Source: Gp6-AA40 sp963723495 (GTDB taxonomy: Bacteria > Acidobacteriota > Vicinamibacteria > Vicinamibacterales > UBA2999). From it: a stretch of DNA of 64,000 nt. The stretch is taken from positions 248,001-312,000 of the forward strand of contig CAVRQR010000015.1 of NCBI GenBank assembly GCA_963723495.1, written 5' to 3'. The position numbers and the translations under genes are program-made. The notes beneath the pieces were generated by a model, which did no database searches, was not told the origin of the DNA, and saw only the letters and a program-made list of their open reading frames with translations. This document shows, in pieces, positions 27,389-38,220 of this stretch. Every line of letters starts with the position of its first letter. Position 1 is the stretch's first letter.

Positions 27389-30073
27389 CTATTTCGTCAG
27401 TCCGGTCTGCCAGTTCAGCACCACGGTGAATTGCGACGTGCCGCCAGGCTGAACCGGTGCCACGAACAAGAAGCGTTGGCCGTCCGGCGCCACGTCCCAC
27501 TGCGCGGGTCCGCGTCTCCCGGTTGCATTCAACGTGAGAGAGCCCCGCGGCGACAGAAACAGTGGTCTGGCCGCGCCGACACGCACCGAGTTGTCGGAGA
27601 CTGCGACCGCCATGACGGTGCCATCCGCCGCGATGTAAAAGAGCTCCTTGCCGTCTCCACGCCACCTCGGACTGTGTCCGCCACCGGTCGACACGATCAG
27701 CCGATTCTGGGCATTAGGGAACGTTATGAGCTGGACTTCATCGCGTCCTGACTCATTCGAGGTGAGCGCCACCCAGCGAGAGGCGGCTTGCAGATTTGGC
27801 GAAAACTGAGCCTGGCTTTCGGCGGCCTCCGAGCGAAGGAATGGGAGACGCTGTGGGGTGCCGTCGAAGGAATGGGCCCACAAGTCCGAGTTCGTCTTCG
27901 AATCCACGAGCACATAGAGGAGAAAGCGCCCATCCCGCGACCAGCTCGTGGGTGCCGTCCGATCGACGTCCGACTGAAACAGCGGTTCTTCTTGCCCCGT
28001 GCCGCTGATCGGTTTCTGGAGCACGCTCGTCTCGAATCGAGTCGCGGTCGACGTGAAGGCAATGCGACTGCCGTCGGGAGACCAGACCGGTGCTTCGGCG
28101 CCGACCACGGAAGTGAACCGGCTACTTCTGCCGCTCGCGAAGTCGAGCAGCCACAGGGTCGCGCTTGACGTGACCTGGGGGTTGACACGAACGACAGCCG
28201 CGCGCGCGGCGTCGGGCGACAGACTGATCCCGCCGTAAAGCCCCGGTTCCCCTACGCGACCGATCAGTCGTCCCTGCCGATCCACCCACGTGAGCTGCGA
28301 GGTCTCCGCGGCACTCTTGTAGGCCAGTGTGTCGTTCTCGGACGCCGACACCGTGGCCGTGTCGAGGAAGGAATGCACGCGTTCGGCGACAAGGATCGGC
28401 GCATCGGCCAACTCGAGCCGCCGCTCGTCGAAGGTCTGGGTCATGAGATTCCCGTCTCTGAGGAACAACAGCCTTCCCAGTCCTCCGCCAGAGGCGCGTG
28501 CGTAGATCGGACTTGTCGTGGTCGCTACAAGACGTCGCGGCTCCTGTTCCTCGGGGCGCACGTCGAGCGATCCGATGAAGATCCCCGTTCGCTCGGGGTT
28601 TGCTCGGGAAACGCGCAAGTAGAAGAAGTGACGGCCGTCGGGCAGGAACACCGGCGTGAGATGGGCGTTCTCCCCACGAGATGAATCCACCAACGTAACT
28701 GGAGCCGCCTCGCCGCCGGCATCAGACACTCGCATGATGCCACCGCCTACGGTGCCGAACAGGATCACACCCTGGCGGTTCCACGAGCCACCGATGGCGG
28801 GTTGCGGAAGCTCGCAGATGGTCTGGGCCAGACCACCGGACACGTCGATCTTCTTCAGCGCGCCGCCCGCATCATAGGCAATGGATCTGCTGTCGGGAGA
28901 CCAGAAAGGAGGCGGAGCCGCCTGGCCGATCTCGGTGCCCTGCAGCGGACGATCTTCCAGCGATCCGAGGTCTCGCACCCACACTCGCATTACGCGGTCG
29001 GAACCGCTCGACAGGTAGGCGAGATATCGGCCGTCGGGCGAGATTGCTGATGCTGCGCTTTCAGGCAGATCCCCAGACGGGGCGATCTGGAAGCGTACGG
29101 GCAGAGCGGCCGGTGGCTGTGTGCGCCAGGGCACCAGGGCTACGACAGCCCCAGCGATGGCGAACGCGGCCGCGACGGTCCAGGGTATCCATCCCGAATG
29201 GCCGCCCCGGGCCAAGGGTTCCGGCTGATCTTCGTCGAGCAAGAACAGGGCGTCGCCAATGTCGTGAAGCCGGCGCTTCGGGTTCTTCTGCAAGCATGCT
29301 CGCAACAGAGATTGCGTTCTGGCTGGGACTCGGCTCCAGTCGGGCTCGACGTGGAGCACGGCGGCAATCGTGTCGGCGACGCTCTGACGCGCGAACAGCG
29401 GAGCGCCCGTCAGCATCTCGAACAAAACCACACCGAACGCCCAGATGTCGGCGCGTTTGTCGACGTGCTCCCCACGCGCCTGCTCGGGGCTCATGTACGG
29501 CGGCGGTGCCCAAGAATCACACCGACGCGCGTCATCGGCCGGGCTGATCAGGGTTGGCGACTGTGACGCACCGGCTGTGACCGTCGTCGGCTCGAACGCT
29601 TTTGCCAGGCCGAAGTCCAGCACCTTCACCGTGCCATCCGGCCGTACTTTGATATTGGCCGGCTTCAGATCGCGATGCACGATGCCGTGTTCGTGCGCGG
29701 CCTCGAGCGCCTCGCAAATCTGCCTCGCGATCGGCAGCGCCTCGTCCGGCGGAATCAGCTCCGCTCGCGATGCGATCTGCGAGGGTCTCACCGTCGACCA
29801 GCTCCAGTACGAGCGCGCGGTCGTCTCCTCAGTCTCTTCGAAGCCGTAGATGGCGCCGATGTTCGGATGATTGAGCGAGGCGAGGACGGTTGCCTCGCGC
29901 TCGAAGCGCGCACGCCGATCCGGATCGCGCGCGAAGAGCTCCGGCAGTATCTTCATCGCGACATCGCGACTGAGCTTCCGGTCGCGCGCGCGATAGACCT
30001 CCCCCATACCGCCGGCGCCAAGGGTGCCGGTGATCTCGTAGGCGCCGAGGCGAGTGCCGGGTGTAAGCGACAT
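27389..30073 (-). CDS. Ser/Thr protein kinase with PD40/WD40-like periplasmic propeller
   Basis: 894 residues. The kinase domain (1-~275) has GAGGMGEVYRARDRKL, VAMKILPELF (Lys), HPNIGAIYGFEETE, IVHRDLKPANIKV, KVLDFGLAKAF, YMSPEQARGEHVDKRADIWAF and CLQKNPKRRLHD. One membrane helix follows (PWTVAAAFAIAGAVVALVPW, ~310-330). The C-terminal ~540 residues are TolB-like PD40 repeats (AISPDGRYLAYLSSG; FWSPDSRSIAYDAGG; PVFLPDGRHFFYLR; VWSPDGSRIAFTS; WSRDGRFLLYVL; PRWRGDGKELFYIA). Two short out-of-frame patches, near 29770-29850 (should read LVLELVDGETLADRI) and near 29510, are compensating indels. Such kinases are highly expanded in acidobacteria; signal and targets unknown. Flanked by structured repeat copies 1 and 2. 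Confidence 0.93.
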   Translation of the reverse strand: MSLTPGTRLGAYEITGTLGAGGMGEVYRARDRKLSRDVAMKILPELFARDPDRRARFEREATVLASLNHPNIGAIYGFEETEETTARSYWSWSTVRPSQIASRAELIPPDEALPIARQICEALEAAHEHGIVHRDLKPANIKVRPDGTVKVLDFGLAKAFEPTTVTAGASQSPTLISPADDARRCDSWAPPPYMSPEQARGEHVDKRADIWAFGVVLFEMLTGAPLFARQSVADTIAAVLHVEPDWSRVPARTQSLLRACLQKNPKRRLHDIGDALFLLDEDQPEPLARGGHSGWIPWTVAAAFAIAGAVVALVPWRTQPPAALPVRFQIAPSGDLPESAASAISPDGRYLAYLSSGSDRVMRVWVRDLGSLEDRPLQGTEIGQAAPPPFWSPDSRSIAYDAGGALKKIDVSGGLAQTICELPQPAIGGSWNRQGVILFGTVGGGIMRVSDAGGEAAPVTLVDSSRGENAHLTPVFLPDGRHFFYLRVSRANPERTGIFIGSLDVRPEEQEPRRLVATTTSPIYARASGGGLGRLLFLRDGNLMTQTFDERRLELADAPILVAERVHSFLDTATVSASENDTLAYKSAAETSQLTWVDRQGRLIGRVGEPGLYGGISLSPDAARAAVVRVNPQVTSSATLWLLDFASGRSSRFTSVVGAEAPVWSPDGSRIAFTSTATRFETSVLQKPISGTGQEEPLFQSDVDRTAPTSWSRDGRFLLYVLVDSKTNSDLWAHSFDGTPQRLPFLRSEAAESQAQFSPNLQAASRWVALTSNESGRDEVQLITFPNAQNRLIVSTGGGHSPRWRGDGKELFYIAADGTVMAVAVSDNSVRVGAARPLFLSPRGSLTLNATGRRGPAQWDVAPDGQRFLFVAPVQPGGTSQFTVVLNWQTGLTK

Positions 30074-30749
30074 TGTGGAGGAACGTCGGAAGTGTCGGAA
30101 GTATAGCGGTCGCGCAGGACAGGCGGGATCTATTCCGCGCGTCTGGGTCGAGTGGCGCTACCTGCGTGCCAGGCACGCCACTGCGTCGGTCGAGATGCCG
30201 GAGGCTGAGGCGTCTCACGACGAGATCCACTGTCTGCGTGCCACCGCTGGTCCGCCTACGCCCGGCGGCCAGAGAGACGCCTGATAGCGCACGAATGTTG
30301 TTCTGGGAGTGTCGCGGCCGTCTGTACTGCGCGGGCCACGTCGGCACGCAAAGCCATCACCCGGCACGGTCACAGCGCGGCGCGCACTTGCCGGACGCGC
30401 GTGCGAAGTAAACGGCGCGTAAGCCGACAGGTGCCGCCAGAGAGCGGCGGGTAGTAGGAAATTCGTAGTGGATCTGCCAGCGAACTGGCTTGGGCCCGGA
30501 CGGCGGCGAAAAACGGGCTAGGACGGACCACACCCGGGTTCGAATCCCCACCCGGATTCGCGAAAAGGTGGAACGCTGCCGATCCTGGGAATTGCTGCGT
30601 GACTGCGCCATCGTGCGCGAAGATCCGCAGTCCCGACTACTCACAGTGGGACGGTCAGCGCGAGCTCTTCGATGTGTGACCCGTTTTCAGCGGCGTGCTG
30701 GCGAAGCCTGAGCCGCTGTCGATGACGGCAGCAGGCGCCGGGTGTGCGC
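30074..30749. other. Intergenic stretch between kinase and amine oxidase, holding repeat copy 2
   Basis: About 676 bases. Apart from the structured repeat (30439-30556) no gene is supported; the frames seen on both strands are shadows with no domain content. The kinase promoter should lie near its start at 30073. Confidence 0.45.
30439..30556 (+). repeat. Structured ~120-bp repeat, copy 2
   Basis: Same block order as copies 1 and 3 but the most divergent. Its hairpin reads GCCAG-CGAA-CTGGC where copy 3 has GCCGG-CGAA-CCGGC, so both sides of a base pair have changed together. The end forms CCGGGT...ACCCGG around TCGAATCCCC. The covariation suggests selection on RNA or single-strand DNA structure. 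Confidence 0.78.
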
Positions 30750-32309
30750 TCAGGCACGCATGGCGCGCTCGTGCAACGAGGTCAGCGCCTGCCAGCCGGC
30801 GGCGACTGCCCCTTCCATCCAGTCCGGGGACGACTCGGGCGCGGCGGCAGCCGAGCCGATGATGACCCGGTTATCGATCCTGGCGAGTCGCGCGCGGCGC
30901 TCCGCCGGCACTCCGGACGCGTAGCCACCTTGGCTGTATTTCACCCTGCGCCACCACACCGCGTACGCGCTCGTGAACTCCTGGCGGATCTGCGGATGGA
31001 CCTTGCTCGCATGCGTCAGGACGTGCTCGACGCGGTCTGTGACCGATCGATCGAGCAGATCGCCCACCGGCCCGTTGACGTAGAGCCCGAGCAGAACCCC
31101 TTTGCGCGAGAAGTAGTCGTTAGACGGATAGGAGAACTCGCCCAGCGGGAGATTGGAGTAGAGATGTCCGCCGAAGATCTGATCGTCTTCCTCCCAGAAT
31201 CGGCGCTTCATCGCCAGACCCATCTTTGCGCTGTTGCTGTAGGTCGTGGCCTTGACCGCCGCCATCAGCTCGGCCGATAGGTTGATGTCGACCTCCGACA
31301 GCACTGACAGCGGCATGCAGACCACGACGAAATCGGCCTGCAGCTCGCGGTTCCTGCCGTTCTTCGTGTCGACGTAGAGGACCCTGACCCCTGTATCCGA
31401 TTGGTGGACTGACTGGACGTCAGCATTGAAGGTGATGCGGCTGGCGCCGATCGCACGCTCGAAGCCCTTGGGAAACTGGTCCATTCCCCCGACCGCTTGA
31501 AACATCGGCGCCGCCGTTGTCCCGCTCGTGGCAGAAACGGATCGCATGCGCTGGCTGAAGCCGGAGCGCAGCAGGGCGGCGAAGTCGTACGGCGTGCCCG
31601 GTCCTCGAATGGCGAATGCCTTATACCGCCGGTCGCTGGTATCGAGGTAGCCCTGCGCCACTAGGTGGCTCACGAATCGCTGCTTGTCCTCGGCGGTCAC
31701 CGGGAGATCGAGTTGCCCCTGGTCGAGCGCCTTCACGAGCAGCTCGTTGGTGTAGCCAATCATGTCGGCCTTGACCTCACGCAGCCGCACGCGTGTGTTG
31801 GCCAGGGGACCGACGCCCTGCCCTTCGTAGTAGAAGTAGGCGTTCTCGGCTTCGTTCATGAAGATCTCGAGCGGCACGCCCAACTCGCGGCAGTAGATCA
31901 ACACTCCTGTGTGTGTATACGGGATGCGCCACGCGCCGACGTTCACGTACAAGCCGGCGTCGAACGTGCACTTCTGGCGCTCCCCGCCGATCTCGGTGTG
32001 CGTGGTGCCGCGACGCACGGTCCACGCGAGGCCGCCAACGTGGTCGCGCGCCTCAAGAACGTGGTAGTCGTACCCGAGTTTGCCGAGCTCGTACGCCACG
32101 ACGAGCCCCGAGACGCCGGCGCCCAGCACGAGCACTCTGGCTCGCGCTGGCCGGCCCGAAAGCACCGGTCTCCGGGCAGCCTGCCCAGCCATCAGATCCC
32201 ACGAGGTCATCGCGCTCATGACGAGCGACGTGCCCCCGACAAGGCCGAGTTGTTCCAGGAAGCGACGTCGGGTGAGGGCAGATAGCGCGGCGCTCACGGT
32301 GGTCAGCAT
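30750..32309 (-). CDS. Tat-exported flavin monoamine / L-amino-acid oxidase family protein
   Basis: 519 residues from ATG 32309 (MLTTVSAALSALTRRRFLEQ). The twin-arginine signal TRRRFLEQLGLVGG predicts folded export with FAD bound. The dinucleotide fold is VLVLGAGVSGLVVAYELGKL with the acidic end HVLEARDHVGGLAWTVRRG. Further marks are FVVVCMPLSVLSEV (substrate domain), YAVWWRRVKYSQGGYASGV and the C-terminal FAD motif NRVIIGSAAAAPESSPDWMEGAVAAGWQAL. The natural substrate (amino acid, polyamine or other amine) cannot be told. The gene is a single-gene unit bracketed by structured repeat copies 2 and 3. Confidence 0.92.
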   Translation of the reverse strand: MLTTVSAALSALTRRRFLEQLGLVGGTSLVMSAMTSWDLMAGQAARRPVLSGRPARARVLVLGAGVSGLVVAYELGKLGYDYHVLEARDHVGGLAWTVRRGTTHTEIGGERQKCTFDAGLYVNVGAWRIPYTHTGVLIYCRELGVPLEIFMNEAENAYFYYEGQGVGPLANTRVRLREVKADMIGYTNELLVKALDQGQLDLPVTAEDKQRFVSHLVAQGYLDTSDRRYKAFAIRGPGTPYDFAALLRSGFSQRMRSVSATSGTTAAPMFQAVGGMDQFPKGFERAIGASRITFNADVQSVHQSDTGVRVLYVDTKNGRNRELQADFVVVCMPLSVLSEVDINLSAELMAAVKATTYSNSAKMGLAMKRRFWEEDDQIFGGHLYSNLPLGEFSYPSNDYFSRKGVLLGLYVNGPVGDLLDRSVTDRVEHVLTHASKVHPQIRQEFTSAYAVWWRRVKYSQGGYASGVPAERRARLARIDNRVIIGSAAAAPESSPDWMEGAVAAGWQALTSLHERAMRA

Positions 32310-32354
32310 GCGGGCGTCCCTGAAGCGTCCGACATTACCACCGTCCAATCCCCC

Positions 32355-32473
32355 AGGGAGCGGCCGGTAGCAGGAAATTCATCGTGGACTTGCCGGCGAA
32401 CCGGCTTGGGCCGGGCTGGAGGCGGAAAACGGGATAGTACGCACCAAACCCGGATTCGAATCCCCACGGGGAC
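32355..32473 (+). repeat. Structured ~120-bp repeat, copy 3
   Basis: The best conserved copy relative to the consensus. Blocks are AGCGGCCGGTAGCAGGAAAT (the first 20 bases of the core), a GCCGG-CGAA-CCGGC hairpin, GCGGAAAACGGG and ATTCGAATCCCCACGGGG. It sits between the oxidase start and the 3' end of the sigma-54 activator, in the same orientation as copies 1 and 2. Confidence 0.8.
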
Positions 32474-32594
32474 CCGCGATTATGTGGCACAGTCCGCTCG
32501 ACGGTTGGATCGCTCGCGTGGCGTAGTGCTCTTCGATGCAGTCTCGGAGACGTATTCTCCGGGCTGATAACGAGCGTCGGTATCTGGCTGACTC

Positions 32595-33932
<1,338 letters not shown>

Positions 33933-33951
33933 CGTGGCGGCTGCACCAGGG

Positions 33952-35445
33952 CTACTGACTGAGACGTGCGCTCGTGTGCGGCAGCCGGACATCGCCGCGC
34001 AGCCGTCCATCGATGGCCGCACGCAGAAGGGGCGGCGTCGCGCCGCGCAGCCGGCGAAGATCGCGAAGCTCACGGTCGGCGTCGCGTGTGCGGCCTGCGC
34101 GTCGCAGGCCATCGACCCAGAGGAGACGGGCGCGCGCCAGACGCAATGGAGTGTGCGTCGCGCGCGCGGCGGCGCGGATATCCGCCAGGGCCTTCTCCGC
34201 GAGCACCAGATCGCCGGACTCGATCAGCACGCGCAGATGTGCGGTCAGCGCCATGACTCGAACGAGCATGTGGCCCGATGCCTCTGCTCGGATCAGGAGA
34301 TCGCGAGCGCGTTGTCCGGCCGCAAACAGATCGCCGTGCGCGATCAGCACACGAACGGACGTGACCCCGACAAACGCGACGAGCTCATCGTCATCAGCGT
34401 CAGCCGGCACATCTCGCGCCGCGGCTTCCGCGGACCGACCCTGCCAGAGCAGGATCCGCGCAAGCGTTGCCTCCGCACGCGCGCGCTCGGCTCCGATCAG
34501 AGTACCAGCGACAATTGCCGCACGACAGAGCGCTTCCCCCGCGGTCAACTGTGCCGCATCGGTCCTGGCCGTCGCCTGCCATATCCGTGCGGCAGCGGAC
34601 AGCGCCTCATCCTGCGCCTCGTGCGCGTGCGTGGCCGCTTCACCGAAGATGACGTCTGCATCACCAGCCCGGCCGCGCTCGAGCACCAGTCGCCCTAGCG
34701 TGATGAGGGTAGTCGCTGCCGGCGCCAACGCGCGTCGTCGCACGAGCGCGCCCGTCACCTCACGCAACAGACGTTCGGCGGAGGCGTGCCTTCCCGATCG
34801 ACACAAGTCGGCCCATCGCGCTGCGCGTGCTATGTGCCTCACTGTGTCTTCCGAGAGAGCCTCCCGTGTTGGCCGCGAGGGGAGAGCCGTTCCGTACACC
34901 GCGCGCGCCTCGCGAACGGAATGCCCCGGTGCATCGGCGGCGACGCTGCAATCGACTGACCCCTGCCTCGCTGATCGCGACAGCGCTCGCATACTGCGGA
35001 ATGACACGAGCACGTGTGGGCGCGGTGACGCTGCCGCCGCACTGACGATCGCCTCACGGGCCGGCGGCACGGGCGAGCCAGGAAGCAGAATGAGCATCAA
35101 GGTGCGATGCCGCAACTCCTCCTCCAGCAGGCTGCGCATGCGAAGATACACATCGACCGCGATCGGAACGAAGCCGCGCACACGGCCCTGCTCGGCGACC
35201 CGGCGTGCAATGGCCAGTGCTGATTGCCCTGCCGCCGTTTCGACGACGACCCAACGCGGCTCACCGTCGCGGCCGTGATCCAGCATTTCGATCAGTGGCT
35301 CCACTACTGGCGCCGAAGCGGCGGCGGAAGGCGTCATCGTCAGTTCCGCAATGGGTACGCTCTCACCTGTTGCCAGATCCCACGCGTGATCCGCGGCGTA
35401 CGCGTAGTAGCGATCGTGCAGAAGTCGAGTCATGCCCTCAGCCAT
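33952..35445 (-). CDS. N-terminal TPR-type sensory part of the sigma-54 activator
   Basis: 497 residues from ATG 35445 (MAEGMTRLLHDRYYAYAAD). Residues ~50-230 resemble the P-loop-less STAND-like/universal region often linked to these regulators (ATGESVPIAEL; RWVVVETAAGQSALAIARR; PHVLVSFRSMRAL). The rest is helical TPR-like sequence (ARWADLCRSGRHASAERLLREV; AATTLITLGRLVLERGRAGD; ALSAAARIWQATARTD; ARAEATLARILLWQGRSAEA; LVRVMALTAHLRVLIESGDL; RLARARLLWVDGLRRAGRT). The stop at 33952 lies 20 bases from the activator start, and joining the frames gives a smooth protein, so the split is probably one indel. Confidence 0.78.
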   Translation of the reverse strand: MAEGMTRLLHDRYYAYAADHAWDLATGESVPIAELTMTPSAAASAPVVEPLIEMLDHGRDGEPRWVVVETAAGQSALAIARRVAEQGRVRGFVPIAVDVYLRMRSLLEEELRHRTLMLILLPGSPVPPAREAIVSAAAASPRPHVLVSFRSMRALSRSARQGSVDCSVAADAPGHSVREARAVYGTALPSRPTREALSEDTVRHIARAARWADLCRSGRHASAERLLREVTGALVRRRALAPAATTLITLGRLVLERGRAGDADVIFGEAATHAHEAQDEALSAAARIWQATARTDAAQLTAGEALCRAAIVAGTLIGAERARAEATLARILLWQGRSAEAAARDVPADADDDELVAFVGVTSVRVLIAHGDLFAAGQRARDLLIRAEASGHMLVRVMALTAHLRVLIESGDLVLAEKALADIRAAARATHTPLRLARARLLWVDGLRRAGRTRDADRELRDLRRLRGATPPLLRAAIDGRLRGDVRLPHTSARLSQ

Positions 35446-35532
35446 GCAACCTCGGGCCCGCGCCGTTCTTCGCAGCGATCGCGCGCCACGCGCCGGAAAG
35501 TGCGCAATTTCTTCGTATAGAATTGAGCTCGG

Positions 35533-36728
35533 ATGCTGAGATTTCTCACCGCGGGTGAGTCGCACGGCCAGACACTCGTGATGACCCTCGACGGGATGCC
35601 CGCGGGTCTCGAACTCGATATCGACGCCCTGAACGCCCAGCTTCGTCGACGCCAGGGTGGCTACGGTCGCGGCCGGCGGATGCAGATCGAAAGTGATCGC
35701 GCCGAGATCATCGCCGGCGTGCGCCACGGGCGGACGACAGGCGCGCCAATCGCCCTGCTGATTCGCAACCGCGACTGGGTCAACTGGCAACAGACCATGT
35801 ACGTCGAGAGCGAGATGCCGGAAGGCGCGACTGGCGCCAGCCGCCCGCAGGTCACCCGGCCGCGGCCGGGGCACGCCGATCTCGCTGGCGCGATCAAGTA
35901 CGGTCATACAGACGTGCGCGACGTACTCGAGCGCGCGAGCGCGCGTGAAACGGCGGCACGTGTGGCGGCAGGGTCGCTCGCGCGTCAGCTCCTGGGACGG
36001 TTCGGCGTCCGGATCACGAGCCACGTATCCGCGATCGGTGGGATCGCACTTCCCGCCGCGCGCGAGGTGTCATTCAACGAAGCCCAGGCGCTCGCAGAAG
36101 ACTCACCTCTCCGCTGCGTGGACGAAGCGCTTCAGCAGAAGATGATTACGGCGATCGATGCCGCCAGGGAAGCCGGCGATACGCTCGGCGGCGCCTTCGA
36201 GGTAATTGCCAGGGGGCTTCCGCCTGGACTCGGATCCTACGTGCAGTGGGATCGCAAACTCGATGGCCGACTCGCACAGGCGATGATGTGCATTCACGCC
36301 ATCAAGGCCGTCGGCATCGGCATCGGACCCGACGTCGCGTTCAGGCCGGGATCGCGGGTGCACGATGAGATCCTCCCCCCACGACGGAGCACAGCCCGGT
36401 GACCCGCCCCTCGAACAACGCGGGCGGCCTTGAAGGAGGTGTGACGAACGGCGAAGACGTTCGCGTGACCGGGTTCATGAAACCCATTGCGACCTTGATG
36501 CAGCCACTTCGCTCGGTGGACCTCACCACGCTCCAGAACGCGCCAGCGGCGATCGAACGCAGCGATGTCTGTGCGGTTCCGGCTGCCGCAGTCGTGGGCG
36601 AAGCGATGGTGTCCTTCGTGCTCGCCGACGCCTTCCTCGAAAAGTTCGGCGGTGATTCGGTGGAAGAGATCGCCCAGCACCTGGCGGCGACGGCCGCCGC
36701 TGTCGAGCGGCGCTTCGCGACGCGCTGA
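35533..36728 (+). CDS. aroC: Chorismate synthase (one frameshift)
   Basis: Makes chorismate from EPSP, feeding the trp operon at the other end of the window. Motifs are FLTAGESHGQTLVMTLDGMPAG, RRRQGGYGRGRRMQIESD, HGRTTGAPIALLIRN, RPRPGHADLAGAIKYG, ERASARETAARVAAGSLA, SHVSAIGG and ALQQKMITAIDAAREAGDTLGG. After a frame change near 36375-36400 (in a C-run) it continues NNAGGLEGGVTNGEDV, GFMKPIATLMQPL and SDVCAVPAAAVVGEAMVSFV. Corrected length ~395 residues, normal for the family. Start ATG 35533. First gene of a run with def-fmt-rsmB. Confidence 0.93.
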
Positions 36729-36742
36729 GCCTGCACCCTTCG

Positions 36743-37253
36743 ATGCTGCGCCCGATTGTTCGCTACGGAGCCGATGTCCTGCACGTACCTGCGGCACCGG
36801 TCGAGACCATCACTCCTGAGATTCAGCAGCTCATCGACGACATGATCCAGACGATGTACGCGGCACCGGGGATTGGGTTGGCGGCGCCACAGGTCGGAGT
36901 CGGTGTACGGATCTTCGTCTGTGACATCTCGGTCGGCCGCAACCGCGACCGACCTGATGACGTTCATCAACCCTGCGTTCGTCGAACGCGACGGCATGCA
37001 GCTCGAAGAAGAAGGTTGCCTCAGCGTGCCCGGGTTCAATGCGACCGTCGCTCGCCCCTCCCGCGCGATTCTGAAGGGTCTGAACCGCGATGGCGAGGAG
37101 TACACCGTCGAGGCGACCGGCCTCCTTGCCCGCTGTTTCCAGCACGAGATGGATCACCTCGACGGCACGCTCTTCGTCGACCGCCTGCGCGGCCTCCAGA
37201 AGGACATCATCGTCCGTAAGATCAAGAAGCTCTCACGCACCGGCAAGTGGTAG
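36743..37253 (+). CDS. def: Peptide deformylase (one frameshift)
   Basis: Removes the formyl group from nascent N-formyl-Met. All three metal motifs are present: APGIGLAAPQVGVGVRIFV (motif 1), EEEGCLSVPGFN (motif 2, Cys ligand) and CFQHEMDHLDGTLFVDRL (motif 3, HExxH). The frame shifts between motifs 1 and 2 near 36945, where an extra base sits in a GC-rich run; ~170 residues when joined. It overlaps the fmt start by seven bases, the usual def-fmt pairing. Confidence 0.93.
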
Positions 37254-38220
37254 ACGCACCATCACAGCAACGCACCGGCAACCTCCGCGTGGTGTTCTTC
37301 GGCACGCCTCAGTTTGCCGTGCCATCGCTCGAAGCCCTGATCGCGTCCCGTCATCGCGTGGTAGGCGTGGTCACGCAACCCGATCGCCCACGCGGCCGCG
37401 GCCAGAAAGTAACCGAGACACCCGTCAAGCTGACGGCCCTCCAACACGGCATTCCGGTGTATCAGCCGGCTCGGCTGCGCGATCCCGAAGTCGATGAGAC
37501 CATCGGCAACTGGGCACCGGATCTCGGCGTCGTCGCTGCCTACGGCAAAATCATCCCCGAGAGCCTGCTGAATCTTCCCCGGCTCGGGATGATCAACGTG
37601 CATGCCTCGCTTCTGCCGAAATATCGCGGTGCGGCGCCGGTGCAACGAGCCGTGATCGCAGGCGAGCTGGAAACCGGCATCACGATCATGCGCATGGTCA
37701 GCGCCCTGGATGCGGGCGGGATGTTCGCCAAGGTGATGCGCCCAATCGATCCCGACGAAACGAGTGATGTCGTCGAACGCGATCTGGCGGAGATTGGCGC
37801 GACGCTGCTGCTGCGGGTGATCGACGAGGTGGTCGCCGGGACCGCGGTCGAGGAACCGCAGGACGACCGCCTGTCCACCTATGCGTCCAAGGTGACCAAA
37901 GACGAGGGACTCGTCGACTGGACGCGACCGGCAATCGAGATTCACAACCGTGTACGCGGTCTCTATCCGTGGCCGCATACCTATTCGTACCTGGACAACG
38001 AGCGACTGATCTTGCTGCACAGCCAGGTGGAACCGCGGGAGACCAGCGAGCCCCCGGCACTGTCGTCGACACCTCGGGTGGCGTACTTCGTGTTGCCACA
38101 GGTCACAGCGGCTGCATCGGCATCACCGAACTGCAACCTGAAGGACGACGCGCAATGAAGGCGCGAGATTACCTGGCCGGTCATCCGAGTCAGCCCGGCG
38201 CCCGGTTCGGCAGCCGATGA
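37247..38220 (+). CDS. fmt: Methionyl-tRNA formyltransferase (one frameshift)
   Basis: Formylates initiator Met-tRNA. Starting at GTG 37247 (or one of two GTGs near 37285) it reads VVFFGTPQFAVPSLEAL, VVTQPDRPRGRGQKV, GKIIPESLLNLP, the folate-site motif VHASLLPKYRGAAPVQ, ITIMRM, DAGGMF, VTKDEGLVDW and HNRVRGLYPWPHTYSYL. A C-run near 38051 shifts the frame. The real C-terminus (VVDTSGGVLRVATGHSG; GITELQPEGRRAMKARDYLAG) ends at 38220, overlapping the rsmB start by four bases. About 324 residues in all. Confidence 0.93.
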
